Assembly: GCA_910592005.1 (NCBI GenBank) | Contig: CAJVPP010000020.1 | Span: 1-64,000 of the forward strand | Source: Funneliformis mosseae | Taxonomy: Eukaryota; Glomeromycota; Glomeromycetes; Glomerales; Glomeraceae | DNA: 64,000 nucleotides | Reading direction: 5' to 3' | Shown: one piece after another, positions 51,559-63,689 of the stretch | Position numbering within the stretch: position 1 is the stretch's first letter | Layout of the letters: every line of letters starts with the position of its first letter | Notes under the pieces: generated by a model | Database searches by the model: none | Told to the model about the DNA's origin: nothing | Seen by the model: the letters and a program-made list of their open reading frames with translations, nothing else | Program-made: the position numbers and the translations under genes

Positions 51559-52277
51559 ATGATAATGATAATAATGACATGGTTCGTTAAATATTAAAAA
51601 TCGAGTAATTCACAAACCCTAATGCTAATAAAATTATCATCTTTGTTCTCTTAATTTGGGGATTTTTCAACAAAATTTGATAAAATTGCTCTTTTTGGTT
51701 TGGAATACGCGCAAAGGGAACCTTTCTTCCTCATTGTGGCATTGTTTTCTGAATGACAACTAATACAACCTTTAATGTTGCACCATTGTTTTGAAGAGTG
51801 CACAAAATTACACCAAAATAACAATGAAATTTGGAAATACAATGAACAATATTTTTAATTTTACGATCAACAGTCAGTTTGATCGAATGCGGTAAATTGT
51901 ATATTCGGAATTCCCGATGGTGATACCGAATAAGAAATGGTGTTATCGATTTCCTAATTTTTCATCTAGGCTTTTGCATAATTCGGCGCTAAAGTGAAGT
52001 ATGCAATTTGCCGCAAGATTAGAATAAAGAACTGTTGAACCTGCATTTAAAGTGTTTCGAATTTATGAAGTGAGGTAGATAAAAAAAAAAAAAAATCTAA
52101 AAATAAGCAAAGTGTCGTAATGAATTTACTAAAGTAGTTTTAAGCCACCGAATTTTAAAGAATTCACTTATTAAAATCACATTGTTCTAAATTTATTTAC
52201 TATCCTTATAATGGAAAGATTAAATTTCTTTATATAAATATAATTCTGGCCGGAATTGTTTAATTTATTAAAATTTA
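51145..52277. other. Intergenic: E2F promoter side and DHODH 3' flank
   Basis: No gene is seen. A 16-T run lies directly upstream of the E2F start on the plus strand. A TTTTTGGCGC-type E2F self-site was not found; the GGCGCGCGGGG patch near 51,390-51,402 is the most GC-rich spot and could be a promoter element, though that is speculative. An A run of 29 lies near 51,523-51,551, followed by GATAAT repeats. Confidence 0.4.
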
Positions 52278-52571
52278 CTATTGCTCACCAATAATATCAG
52301 ACCATCTTTTATCTTTTAATTCCCCAAGGATACCATCTTTAAGTTCTCTTGCTTTACCAACACCATCATACACAAAACTGGTGTATAATTGTACTAAAGT
52401 TGCACCTGCTCTTGCATATTCAATTGCATCTTGAGCATTTGAAATTCCCCCACAACCAATCAATAAAAGTTTTCCATTTGTATGTTGGTATATTTTACGT
52501 AATGCTTTTAACGATAATGGTTTAACTGGTGGTCCCGATAAGCCTCCGGTTTCAGATATTAAAGAAGGATC

Positions 52572-52624
<53 letters not shown>

Positions 52625-54118
52625 TGTAATTTCAAATCAAAAAGGATTAAAAAAAATTTTTTTTTTTATACAAACCACTTTGTAATATGTCTGGTCTTGA
52701 TATGGTCGTATTGGACACAATAACGCCATCCACGCCAATATTCAAAGCTGCATCTGCAATGTCTTCTAATTCTTCATCGGAAAGATCAGGTGCAATTTTA
52801 ACCAATATGGCCGGACGCGGTTCATGTAACGAATTACGTGCATCCGTGACCTAAAAAGAAATTGACGATAAAGAGAATCTTTGTTCAGTAAAGCAAAAAC
52901 AGAAATGACGAGTTCATGAGTTTTCTGCCGTACTTGCCTCTTTTAACAATTTCTCAAAGATCCCTTTCCTTTGTAATCCTCTTAATCCAGGGGTATTGGG
53001 ACTACTGACATTTATCACCAGTACATCGGCATAACTTCCAAGGGTCTTTACTCCTTTAACATAATCCTGAATATCTTCAGCGTCCTTCCATTTGTTTTTT
53101 CCTAAATTAATTCCCAGCAATTTTCCCTCTTTTAAACTTCTATTTGTTCCCAACGCATCAGACAATGACACACCATCTGGTGATGAGGCAAGCAGTGCCG
53201 CAGTCGTCCTAGGATGAAGTTTCGCTGAATGATAAAGGTAACGTCTTACGCGATCACGTAGTCTTAATTCCACCTGGTTGTGACCATCAGAATTGAAACC
53301 ATAACGATTTATCACGGCCTTGTCTTCGGGAAGACGGAAAATTCGTGGTTTTGGATTTCCAGGCTTTGAACATTATTGACAAGTTATCGGAGACAAATTA
53401 ATTTTTTTTTTTAGAAATAGATGAGAAATGATTTATGAAATGAATGATACCTGAGGTTCGGGAGTTACACTTCCTATTTCAACATATCCAAATCCAAGGT
53501 CAAACAAACCATCAATGGCTTCCCCATGTTTATCAAATCCTGCTGCTAAACATATCGGATTAGATATCTTTTTACCCCATACCTAATCAAAAAATTTAAT
53601 GAAATTTTCACAAATAAAGATTTTAAAATACTAACCAAAATAATTATCGAATTAAAAAAACTCGCGATTATGCTTTTACACAAATCATAAAGTTAATAAT
53701 GAAAAAACGGTATGAAATGTATAAAATTCTGGTTTACCTCAACAGAAAGCCTTTCATCGTCAGGTAATCTATCTTTAGCATTTAAGCCCCATTTGGAAAT
53801 CCATATGGCAAATTTATGACTTGATTCTGGAGTAGTTACATTTCTCAACAAGGGCGTAAAAAGATATCTGTGAATTGCTGCTCTAGAATCAAAATAATAT
53901 TCTATAAAGAAAATCGAGGCAAAGACACTAGTTGTTCCAATAAGGAAATTCTTTAATTTATAAGTAGGTGTCGGGGCTTTAATTGAAGTAGTTGTGAGAG
54001 TTCGCTGAAAAGTAGGTGGAATTTTATAAGCATTGCGTGAAGAGTAGATAATAGAGTAAGATACTCGCGATGATAATAGTTCCCTAGTTGTATAGGATAA
54101 AATCCGAGAGGAATTCAT
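52278..54118 (-). CDS. Dihydroorotate dehydrogenase, class 2, mitochondrial
   Basis: Five exons (53738-54118, 53451-53582, 52938-53363, 52676-52850, 52278-52570) encode 468 residues. The enzyme oxidises dihydroorotate to orotate in pyrimidine synthesis and passes electrons to ubiquinone at the inner mitochondrial membrane. The Ser/Arg/Tyr-rich N-terminus looks like a mitochondrial presequence, followed by one membrane segment (about 57-77). Family motifs are [52 protein letters not shown] (catalytic Ser near 292), [17 protein letters not shown] and [13 protein letters not shown]. The third intron begins GC rather than GT (GAG|GCAAGT), because a GT site two codons later leads to a stop. The fourth intron is largely a T/A tract. 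It belongs to the human-like class 2, unlike cytosolic Ura1 of baker's yeast. Confidence 0.95.
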
Positions 54119-54406
54119 TATAATAATTGACTACATATATTCGAAAAACTTAAAACCTTTTTTTTTTTTGGATCAAAAAAAAAAAAAAAATTTGAATTAA
54201 GGTTTCAAAAGTGGACTAGCCAAATAAAATATGAAAGTGATCTTGCTTTAGCGCCGGTAAAAATTTCTCTAAACGGCAATTGATCAGGTGATTATTACAA
54301 AAAATTACATTTTTACATTTAATGTGACATAAATATTTGTATTATGTATTCGAATTTTTTTCTTTCAAAAAATTTTTTCTTTCCCATTTGAACAAAACGT
54401 TCAAAT
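54119..54406. promoter_or_regulatory. Shared divergent promoter region of DHODH and thioredoxin
   Basis: Only 288 bases separate the two start codons, which face away from each other, so both promoters must lie here or overlap the neighbouring gene. It holds a T run and A run near 54,160-54,190 and a GCGCCGG patch at 54,252-54,258. No clear TATA box could be assigned to either gene. Confidence 0.55.
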
Positions 54407-54909
54407 ATGCCTATCATAGTCGACAGTCAAGAACAGTTCGATAAATTTATCAGTAATGGAAAATTAGTATGTTAAATGAATAAAATTTTTAAATTTAATT
54501 CATTCTATTACGATAACTTTAATAAATTGGTCTTTTTTAATGAAATGTACAAAGGTTATCGTTGATTTTTGGGCAGATTGGTGCGGTCCATGTAGAATGA
54601 TTACCCCCAAATTTGATGAACTCTCAAAGACTTACCCAGAAGTTATCTTTCTAAAAGTCAATACAGATGAACATGAAGTATACAAATCTCTTTTTTATTG
54701 GTTTTTGAAATTTTAATTTTTTAAAAAAATTTAAAAAATGTTTATTTATATTTCAATAATAATAGAAATTAATGCATGAACAAGAAATTAAATCGTTGCC
54801 AACTTTTCGCTTTTTCAAAGATGGCAAAACTATCAAAGATGCTGACGTTATTGGAGCCGATCCGAGAAAATTGGAAAAAATGATTAAGGATCAACTTGGT
54901 TTATCATAA
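54407..54909 (+). CDS. Thioredoxin
   Basis: Three exons (54407-54466, 54555-54677, 54766-54909) encode 108 residues, the usual length of a single-domain thioredoxin; both introns are GT-AG with phase 0. The redox site WCGPC lies at residues 29-33, after VIVDFWAD, and the cis-proline loop SLPTF is at about 71-75. There is no targeting sequence, so it is likely cytosolic or nuclear, reducing protein disulfides such as those of ribonucleotide reductase and peroxiredoxins with electrons from thioredoxin reductase. It is transcribed divergently from DHODH. The introns are 88 bases each. Confidence 0.95.
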
Positions 54910-55924
54910 TTTTTTTTTTATTAATTATAGGTCATCTGATAATCTAATTTAATAAAATATCAAATTAATAATTACTTTAATTACTGTGAAAAAGGATACT
55001 TGGACTCATTTACGTAGAATTGAAAAAACCAATTACCAATAAGTAAATTCTTACTAGTTTACAATTTTAAAGATCATGAAATTATCTAATAACTTTCCGT
55101 ATGTTAGACCACCCTTCCGAAAAATTAAGTGAAAATACCCCAAGTTAGATAATTAGAGAGATTTACGAGAAAAAGAAATGTTTGGACTCGAATACTCATC
55201 CAGAAGTCAAAACATATCAACCTTTCTTGTTGAACAATAAACAAAATCTAGAAATACTTGAAGCAAATTGATTGGTTTCGATAAGATAATGAACTTAAAT
55301 GAAGAAAATTAAGGAATCGAAACATTAAAGTACATCATTATGGTTACAGAGTGAATTGCTTACCACGAATTCATTTGCATCGTCAATTAAATGCTGGTAC
55401 ATGAACGGGCAAACCAGAGTCTTGGATTCTCAGATGCTATAAATTTGAGAAATTGAATACTTCATCAAAGCCATACAAAATTATAAACAAGAGATTAATA
55501 ACAACCAAAAAATAATGAAAGTCAATACAAATTCAGATTATTAATCACATGATAAACGCGTTCCAATAGCATGTGATCTCAGGGCTAAAGATAATTTAAA
55601 AAACATCTCGCGTTGTACCCAAATTGAAAGAAAAATTTATAAGCACAAGTTGAAGTTTGAATATTTCAAAACAAATCGGAACTTAAATTTGCCATGATCT
55701 GCTACGATATTCTGGATGGTTCGTTCAACATTCTAAAAAAAGATCTGATTAATTTTTATTACACAATAAAAAATTACCCTAGTACAAAAAAAAGTTGCAT
55801 AAATATTGTCACGAATTTAATCACGTGCACCACTTAAAAGAAATATGTCTTGTTTATTTCTCATTCGCGTTTCTCCTATAGTTTATTAGAAAGAATTCGT
55901 ACCAATTAACTATTTTAAGTAAAA
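54910..55924. other. Intergenic between thioredoxin and ASF1, no gene
   Basis: The sequence has balanced composition and few homopolymers but no open frame longer than about 60 codons and no recognisable domain. It may be a decayed gene. The last 100 bases lead into the ASF1 start. Confidence 0.45.
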
Positions 55925-56875
55925 ATGAGCGTTGTCAACATTATAAACATTAAAGTTATCAATAACCCTACTTTGTTCACAGCGGACTACCAGTTTGAAA
56001 TTACCTTTGAGTGTATTTCCGAACTTGTAGACGGTATGTGCTTTCATTTACATAAAGTTGTTTGATTTTAGTTAATTAAAAGTAATAGTGTAGAAATTCA
56101 GCAACGATCTCTTTTATAGTCTGATAAAACTTACATTTTTTTTTGTTTGAAGAGCATATTTAAGCTTTTGCTCACGAATTGACGTTAGGGAAGCGTAATT
56201 TATACGCGTTTCACACATATAAGAATATTATTGATAATTTTAAATACGTTAAATAGTTTGTATATTACTTTTAAAAAAAGTACTTGATATTAACTTGTTT
56301 TTTATTTTTTTCTTTTTTCTCCTATTAGATTTGGAATGGAAAATAATTTACGTAGGATCCTCGGAAAGTAAAGAATATGATCAGGTTCTTGACAGCATTA
56401 TGGTTGGACCTGTACCTCCTGGTGTGAATCAATTCATATTTCAGGTATTGAACACAATATATTTTACTTTAACAAAGGGTTTTAATTGTCAAGGAAACTT
56501 AATAATGAATTTACAGGCGCCGGCACCTAACCCTGATCGTATACCCCCTAGCGATCTCTTGGATGTCACTGTAATCATTATTACGTGTTCTTACAGAGAT
56601 CAAGAATTCGTTCGTGTAGGGTATTATGTTAATAATGAGTACATCGAAGAAGAATTGAGAGAGAATCCGCCGGATAAAGTTATATTCGATAAACTTTATC
56701 GAAACATTTTGGCGGATAAACCTAGGGTGACTCGGATGCCTATCAAATGGTTAGTTTGTTTATTATTTTTATTTTGTAAATTATGTATTTAATAAGAAGT
56801 GATATGAATACCAATTTGTTCAACTTAAGGGATGACTTAAGGGATAGTCAAGGCCTAATATGTAGTGATGTGTAG
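55925..56875 (+). CDS. Histone chaperone ASF1
   Basis: Four exons (55925-56033, 56329-56444, 56517-56749, 56830-56875) encode 167 residues; all introns are GT-AG and phases agree. ASF1 binds the histone H3-H4 dimer and hands it to CAF-1 and HIRA for nucleosome assembly during replication and transcription. Visible family segments are [75 protein letters not shown] (Val at 94, a known H3 contact in yeast Asf1) and [10 protein letters not shown], ending [11 protein letters not shown]. The last exon adds only 15 codons including the stop, giving a short tail in place of the long acidic tail of the budding yeast protein. The first intron (295 bp) is the longest in these genes. Confidence 0.95.
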
Positions 56876-58220
56876 TTATTTTTTGAACTTTCTCCCAAAT
56901 AACGACCTAGATTCTCATGATGCGATCATATCCATCAATAAAGTATTCGATTCTTGGCATCTTGATACAGTTTTACCTCTCATGCAATTCCGCGATTATT
57001 CTAATTTTTTTTTTTCTTTATTGTATAAGTACCCAATATAATGAATAAAATTTACTCACATTCCGAGCTTTATATATATATATATGCGAAATACATGATC
57101 AATATTTTTGGCAAATTTGTATGAGTACGTGATATAAAGTCACGCAGTGAAAAATTTAAATAAATTAGCGGATTATATAAAAGTTATTACCAATTTGTTG
57201 AGACAAAGAGGAATGTTAAGCTCCTGGCTGAGAATGATAAAAAATTCAAAATTAAGACATGCTACGGAGAGAATGCTATCGGACTCGCAAAACTAGAGCA
57301 GAGCGACAAAGATCATTGCAAAACTAATAAATATTTGGGAAAATCCAGTAGGTGCGAATTGTTATTGATGTTTCTGCAAAAGCCAGCAAATCTTCAATAA
57401 ATCTCCCATTTATTTAGAAATACAGGTACAGTAACTTTGAAATCATTTTGTTCCATAAAAACCGTTTGGTAATCACGTCTAAATTAAAAACCAGCTGCTT
57501 GGCGTTAGCGAATTCAGTATTACGTATAAGTTATGATTTCATGCTTTTCCCTTTTTTTTTGCGATATAGCATTCATTTACATGATGAATTTCCGAAATGA
57601 AGAAAATTCTTTCGTTGATCAGTTTGTCATAAAACGTTAATTTCATTGGATTTACTTTAAACGGTGATAGTTAAAACGCGATGCATTTATTTGGATAAAA
57701 TGAGATAACTAAGTTTCCCCAAAATGTTTATTCCACAAATCGATTCTTAGAGCTTGTGCGAGTAAAAACCAAAACAAAAATTTCATTATCAATTCATTAA
57801 TCAAACGACCGACCCAAAGAACGTGAGAAAGTTATGTCGATTTTGATTCAAAGTCTGATCTACTGTCTCAGATTTCATGACGTAACGTGCATAAAAAAAT
57901 CAGTGACCTAATCCCGACAGCATAATGCTGGTCAATTTATCACATGCACGTGCATAACTCAAACTGTCGGCTATCCTTATAAAACACGCGAAACGAAAAA
58001 CATATTTTTTCCAGACCAAAAAAATAATACACGTCCTATATTTCCTATAAGTTGTCCAAAAGTAAAATGCCTTACTATGAAAATATACTATATTACCAGA
58101 AAAAGATCTCTAGCATAAAATCATTCTCATCTGAAAGAAACATAGTGATTTTTTTAAGGAGCTATGCGTTGCTTCTGAGTCCGCAAAGATACTGACGAAG
58201 ACGTGAATGTAAATGAATAC
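56876..58220. other. ASF1 3' flank and unassigned sequence
   Basis: The ASF1 3' region includes a T run near 57,006 and TATA repeats near 57,072. From about 57,180 to 58,200 the DNA is of balanced composition with scattered short frames, resembling an old, unrecognised gene or element. Nothing can be named. Confidence 0.4.
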
Positions 58221-58224
58221 TTTA

Positions 58225-59037
58225 AAAAAGGCGAGGCTCAAAACTGGAAAGTTGGAACAACTAAAGTCTGCCAATATTCGATATGACGATAATATTTTAT
58301 TTCCCACCATAAATATGGATATAACGATATTTTCTTATAAATCCAGCAACATCATTATATCGAGTGATGCCTAAGGCTTACTCTTAAATAATTTGTCAAT
58401 CGACATAGATGGCAAGTTATTATTTGATGCACAGTTTTTGACTGCTATCGTGAAGAATGAAAGCATAATTCCACCTGGGCAAAAATCATGAAGACATCAT
58501 TATATCAAGTAACGCCCAAGGCTTGCTCTTAAATAATTTGTCAATCGAAACAGATGGAAAATAGTTATGTCGTATAAATATATAAAAATATGTAAACGTC
58601 GTGTCTTTTTTTCACACTTTCAAAAACAACTCTTTAAAGTCATCTTTTACATTATTATTTGATGCATAGGCTTTGACTAAGTAATCCTGAAGAATGAAAA
58701 CATAATCTCACCCTGGGAATAAATTTATGAAGACATCATTATTTCGAGTAGCGCCAAAGGTTCGCTGTTGAATAATGTGTCAGTCGACATGGATAGCAAA
58801 ATAATATTTGGTGCACGAGTTTTGACTGTTATCTTGAAAAAGTTGAGGCTCAAACTGGACAACTGGAGTGATTTAATTGCTTATAGGGATTTATTTAATC
58901 TTTTAGTGGCAATAGAGCTATTGACATCTTCTTACAGAAAGTTGATTTCACGTCAAAGCGGAAATGCTGATCGAGCCGATGGAATTGCATACACCACAAA
59001 TTCAAATTCTGATATACAAACTAAAAAATATATATAA
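58225..59037 (+). pseudogene. Decayed gene made of repeated protein units, unknown family
   Basis: Three tandem DNA units start with ACATCATTAT-like sequence at 58349, 58494 and 58733. In one frame each reads a common protein unit: SSDA-stop-GLLLNNLSIDIDGK, SSNAQGLLLNNLSIETDGK and SSSAKGSLLNNVSVDMDSK, followed in units 1 and 3 by LLFDAQFLTAIV or IIFGARVLTVIL. Unit 2 carries an extra 85-base insertion. A KKGEAQNWK-like stretch at about 58,225 recurs as KKLRLKLDNW after unit 3. The last unit stays open to 59037 (DNWSDLIAYRDLFNLLVAIE and beyond). Conservation at the protein level with stops in early units suggests a once-coding repeat now decaying. I do not recognise the family. Confidence 0.5.
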
Positions 59038-59164
59038 TATATTTCATTGAAAATAATTTCGATAATAAAATAAAATAAATAAAATATTTTACCAAACGAT
59101 AATTTATTGTTACATGAAAGAAGACATGGATGATGATGATCTTACGAGATTTGTGTGGTAGAAG

Positions 59165-59450
59165 GTAGCAAACACTAAAGTCTGACCTCAATATACCGAT
59201 ATTCGATATACCGATATAGATTAAAAATTTGATACTACCATCACTACTATCACCATCATTACCATCACCACCGCCAACAACACAATTACAACCACCATAT
59301 TTTACATCGGAAGGTGTAAGATTATCAATTGATCATAACTGGTTCGTTTCAACAGGATCCTACATAGCCCCATGTTACATATGTAATTATTTTGGACATT
59401 ATAACGATAATTTTTTATTTCCTCACCATATATAACATATGAATGAATAT
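59165..59450. repeat. Diverged copy of sequence at about 58,255-58,320
   Basis: CACTAAAGTCTGAC...CGATATTCGATAT at 59,173-59,208 and CGATAATTTTTTATTTCC at about 59,405-59,422 match AACTAAAGTCTGCC and CGATAATATTTTATTTCC in the upstream segment. In between lies a run of TCA/ACC triplets (about 59,236-59,300). It is probably another piece of the decayed repeat gene or of a transposon carrying it. Confidence 0.45.
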
Positions 59451-61920
59451 TGGTATAATTTGGATTTATTGTGATATTAACCGAATACGCTTCTAAAAAA
59501 ATGGATCTAATCATCTTATTGCGAAATGAAATCCTCTCACTAGGACTCACGGATAAAACCAATTATCGAAAGGATCATTCAAATCTTAAGGTAGTAATGA
59601 AAGGTTTTTAGATACATTGCGAACAAAATTACATTTCAAAGGCAGAATTTCGTTCTTGGCATCCAAATTACTACCGATCATATTACTTGATTTTATGTAA
59701 ATATTAAAAATTATTTTATTTAAATAACTATTTATGTATATCCTTATTTATTTTTAATTAATAATAAAATAATAAAAAGTTGTTTAAATTATTTATCAAT
59801 CTATTTTAGAAAGATTGTTATAGTAATTATAAAACATAATAATTTAGTATAGCATTGGCATTAAAGCTTTATATAAATCAAACTGTTTACAAATCAAATA
59901 AGCTACTTCGTTTAGGATTAGTTCAAGTCATTAAAAAAAGCACATAATCTAATAAACCAATCTGTATTATAAGCAGGTTATATATAGCATAAGCTAATTT
60001 ATCTGATATTTTCTTTAAAATAAACTAACTCTATAAGTTTTTTTCTTTGAAAAAAAAAAAAAAAACATTAGAAATATTTTCTTTAAAAAAAATATTTTAA
60101 TAGTATTTTCTTTGAAGAAATATGATATCAAAGTATTTATTTTAAAGAAATATAACTTTAGTATTAATTTTTTAATGAAAAATACTATTAATATTATTAA
60201 TATTAGAATACATTTTTAAAGAATACAATTCCAAATATTTTCTTTAAAAATAATACATTTTCTTTAAAAAATATCTCTAAAATTGTTTTTTAAGTATTTT
60301 AATGACTTACTGTATAATTACATAATAAATGTTTAATGAAGATTAAATGTTTGTTCTTCTTAAACTAATAAATTGAATTATAAAATCTCAGCTCTGATAT
60401 ACAGTATATAAACAACATTTTTTGGATGACTAGATCCTAATAAAATCTATCAAATATCACTACATTATTAACAGTTTTTACAAGTTTAATGACATTCAAA
60501 TCAATTGGTCTAAATCTGAATTACTAGTTAATAACTAATAATTAGAACATTTTATCATTCACTTATGTTACATTATTCAAAAGATAACATATAATATTTA
60601 GGTGTCTAGATCTTATTATAATCAAATAATACTTATAAATATAGATAACTACAATTAAAAATGAAAAATAATATAACTATCATGAAAAATAAATATCTGA
60701 TAGATTTATAATTAATATATATTATAACATAGTTTTTCTTATTTATATGGAATACAAGTTGCAGTTCACTTTATCTTCTACTGTCTAATGTAAAAAAGTC
60801 ATAGCTATAAACTTAATTTTTATTAAAAAACTGAAATTCTTATAATACATGTCATTAAACCTTCTTTACTTGTATTACTTTTATAATTTAATCCTTTATA
60901 CTAATGGCTTTTATAAAATTTTATTATTGCATTATTATAAATAATAAATAAAATAGTATTTTTAGTTTATTCTTTTAAGTTAGAATTAAACAACTTTAAT
61001 TTAAAGAGTAGTTATTTAAAAGCCTTTTAGTTTATTATCTATATACCAAATCTAATAAAAATGATTATTAATTTCTGTCACTTTTATGTATACTTAAAAT
61101 GTGTGAATATCTTTAATAATATCTAAAAATATATACTATTTCATTTTTAAAAGAATGTATATGATCTCTAACCTAATTTTTAATTAATACAGAACTTTTG
61201 TATAAGATTTGAGAAAATGCTCTATTTTCAATGTAAAATAATTATTTAGCTGTTATAGAAATTAAATATTCATATATAATGACCTTTACTCTATCATTAA
61301 TGCAGAAAAATATTTTTACAAAATATCTAAATAATTTATAGTAATAGAGTAAGTACTTTTTCAATTTAAACAATAATCACCTTTTGCATTCTTTTACTTC
61401 ATATAAATATAATTACTACTATAGTTATAAAACATGTCTTATTAATCATACTTTAGATTAAAAAACTTTATTATTAGTTAGAATACAGTTGACAATCCTT
61501 TCATTATAAGTAGAGCTATCAGGTTTGATGATAATACTATATATATTAAACATTACTTACCATTAATTGATCCCTAATATTATACTATTTTTTAAAATTA
61601 TAACTATTACTCTTACTATCAGAATAATACATATAAGATAAATTACAATCAATAAAATGCTTTCTCATAATTTTAAGTAGATTGTACATCTTCATTTTAA
61701 TCAAGTTCAGAAATCATTATTATAATTTCTTATACATAATACTTTCTTTAAATATTTTACATAAACTTACATTAACTTATTTTTTTCTAATTTTAATTCA
61801 GTATTTTTAATTATTCCTTAGACTTTTATTCTAATAACCTTTTCTAATCTTATTAATAAATATATACCCCCTTTACATAACATACAATTACTAATCATTA
61901 CATATCTTTTTATTAATTCA
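59451..61920. other. Second AT-rich compartment, no readable gene in this part
   Basis: From about 59,620 the composition becomes as AT-rich and CpG-poor as the left compartment. Frames are broken throughout. Upstream parts of the LINE remnant at 61921-62345 may lie here but are too mutated for me to read. Confidence 0.45.
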
Positions 61921-62345
61921 TCTATTTTAGAATTTTATACAGATGGTTTATTATAAAATATTAATATTTCATCTTTAAAAATTAATTTAGCGTAATAACA
62001 GATATATATTTTAATTCACTTATAAATTTATTTATGATTACTTTCGCTACTGGCTTTCTATCCTCTTCAATATTTGAATTTGCTATAATTTTTACTGCTA
62101 TATTAACTGATCTACCTCATTATAAAATTAACATTTTACTAATTTAACGATCTTTATCTTCTAATTTATATAATTCAAATCCCTTTTTCTCTTATTACCT
62201 ATCTTTTGACCTTTTCTTAAATCAACAATTATATATATTAATACTACCTTTTGAAGTTATTTCTTACAATTACCTTGATGTCTTTTTAGTCAAAGTCAAA
62301 GTACATTCAAATAACTTCAATAATAATAAAGCTAATATTATTATC
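61921..62345 (+). pseudogene. LINE-type RNase H domain, decayed
   Basis: On the plus strand FYTDG (about 61,933-61,947) matches the first catalytic Asp motif of retrotransposon RNase H, SSIFEFAIIFTAIL (about 62,066-62,107) the Glu motif (usually SSTRAE), and VKVKVHSNN (about 62,289-62,315) the KAH(S/T)G-like His motif. The third-Asp segment (INILLI) has lost its acid, and stops occur every 10-30 codons. Order and spacing fit a LINE C-terminal RNase H. The reverse transcriptase upstream is not readable. Confidence 0.5.
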
Positions 62346-63689
62346 AGGAATTATACTAATACAGCATGCTTTATACTTTAACTCTTTTAATGCTTCTAAA
62401 GAATTTTTCATGTATCAGAATTCACTTATTTTTATTTTGATATAACAATTTGTAAAGAATTCTACTAAGAGTATTTGTTTCAAAACTTATTAGACTAGAT
62501 GTTCTTTTAAGAAATATCTTAATCATTCATCTGCATTAGCTTGTTATTTTTTTTTCTTAAATAATAATATTACTACTAATTATATCAATTACGTTATCTT
62601 ATTCTTATAAAAAGTAAAATACTAATAACTTTTAAAAATACAGGAGGGTGATAAAAGTATTGTATGATTAAGAATTAGACAATTTTGTAAATTTTTAATA
62701 AGTAACTGAACTATATTTTTTAATAACATATTAGTTAACTATTATCTAATAAAATATTTTATTCATTATTTGGTTTAGAGTAATGCATAGTGTAAAATCT
62801 AATTTTAAAAAAATCTCTACTTTTCAATACTTTGCATTTTATATATTTTTGCTAAAGGATCAGCTTTTAGCTTTTTTTATATTTTTACTAATTAATAAGC
62901 TGCAAGTATTCATATAAGATCAGTCAATGACATCTTATAAAATTTATGATTTTTGAGTTGCTAAACCTATTTTTTTTTGCTTTAATAATAGTATTTTAGT
63001 CTTTTAATGAAAATATAATATGCAATGTTAAAAAATAAAGATTTTTTAAATTTTGATTTTAAGAATTATAACATATTAAATTAAATAATTTATAAAAATA
63101 TTTCATTAATACAATAGATATCCAAAATGATTCTAATAAAATATGGCTCAATTATTAATAAAAATTTACTCAATATCTTATTTTCGATCATACAATATTT
63201 TTGTCATTCTAGTACCTAATAGTTAATTATGAAATAACAAATATTATCTAATAGTTAAAAGATTATTTAAAATTTATCATTAACATAAATAACTTTAAAA
63301 TTGAGCAACTGAAATATTAGATCCTCTTTACCTATAATACCTTTTTCTTTTTATGCTTATTAAAGGGATTATTTTACTTAACTTCATTTATAAAAAACTT
63401 AATAATGTCTTATTGGTAAATACAATATTCTTTTTATATATTTTATCTTTAAATGCATTTAGAAAATATGAATAAATTGATGTATCTTCTAAATAGCTTT
63501 AGAAAAATCTATAAATATTATCTTAGATATAAAATAAATTAATTTTGTTATATCAGATTATGACTTCTCTTTTTATTTTTCAGCTAGTATTAATAGAATA
63601 GATTCTATCAATATTATACTACCCTTAGATAAGTATCTGGTCAGCTAAAAAATTATTTATTTATTTAAAAATTTTGAATATAATTATAT
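62346..63689. other. AT-rich stretch, no readable gene
   Basis: Near 62,640-62,670 the sequence ACAGGAGGGTGATAAAAGTA resembles a Tc1-type terminus, but I found no inverted partner within the window. Otherwise no feature is supported. Confidence 0.4.
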
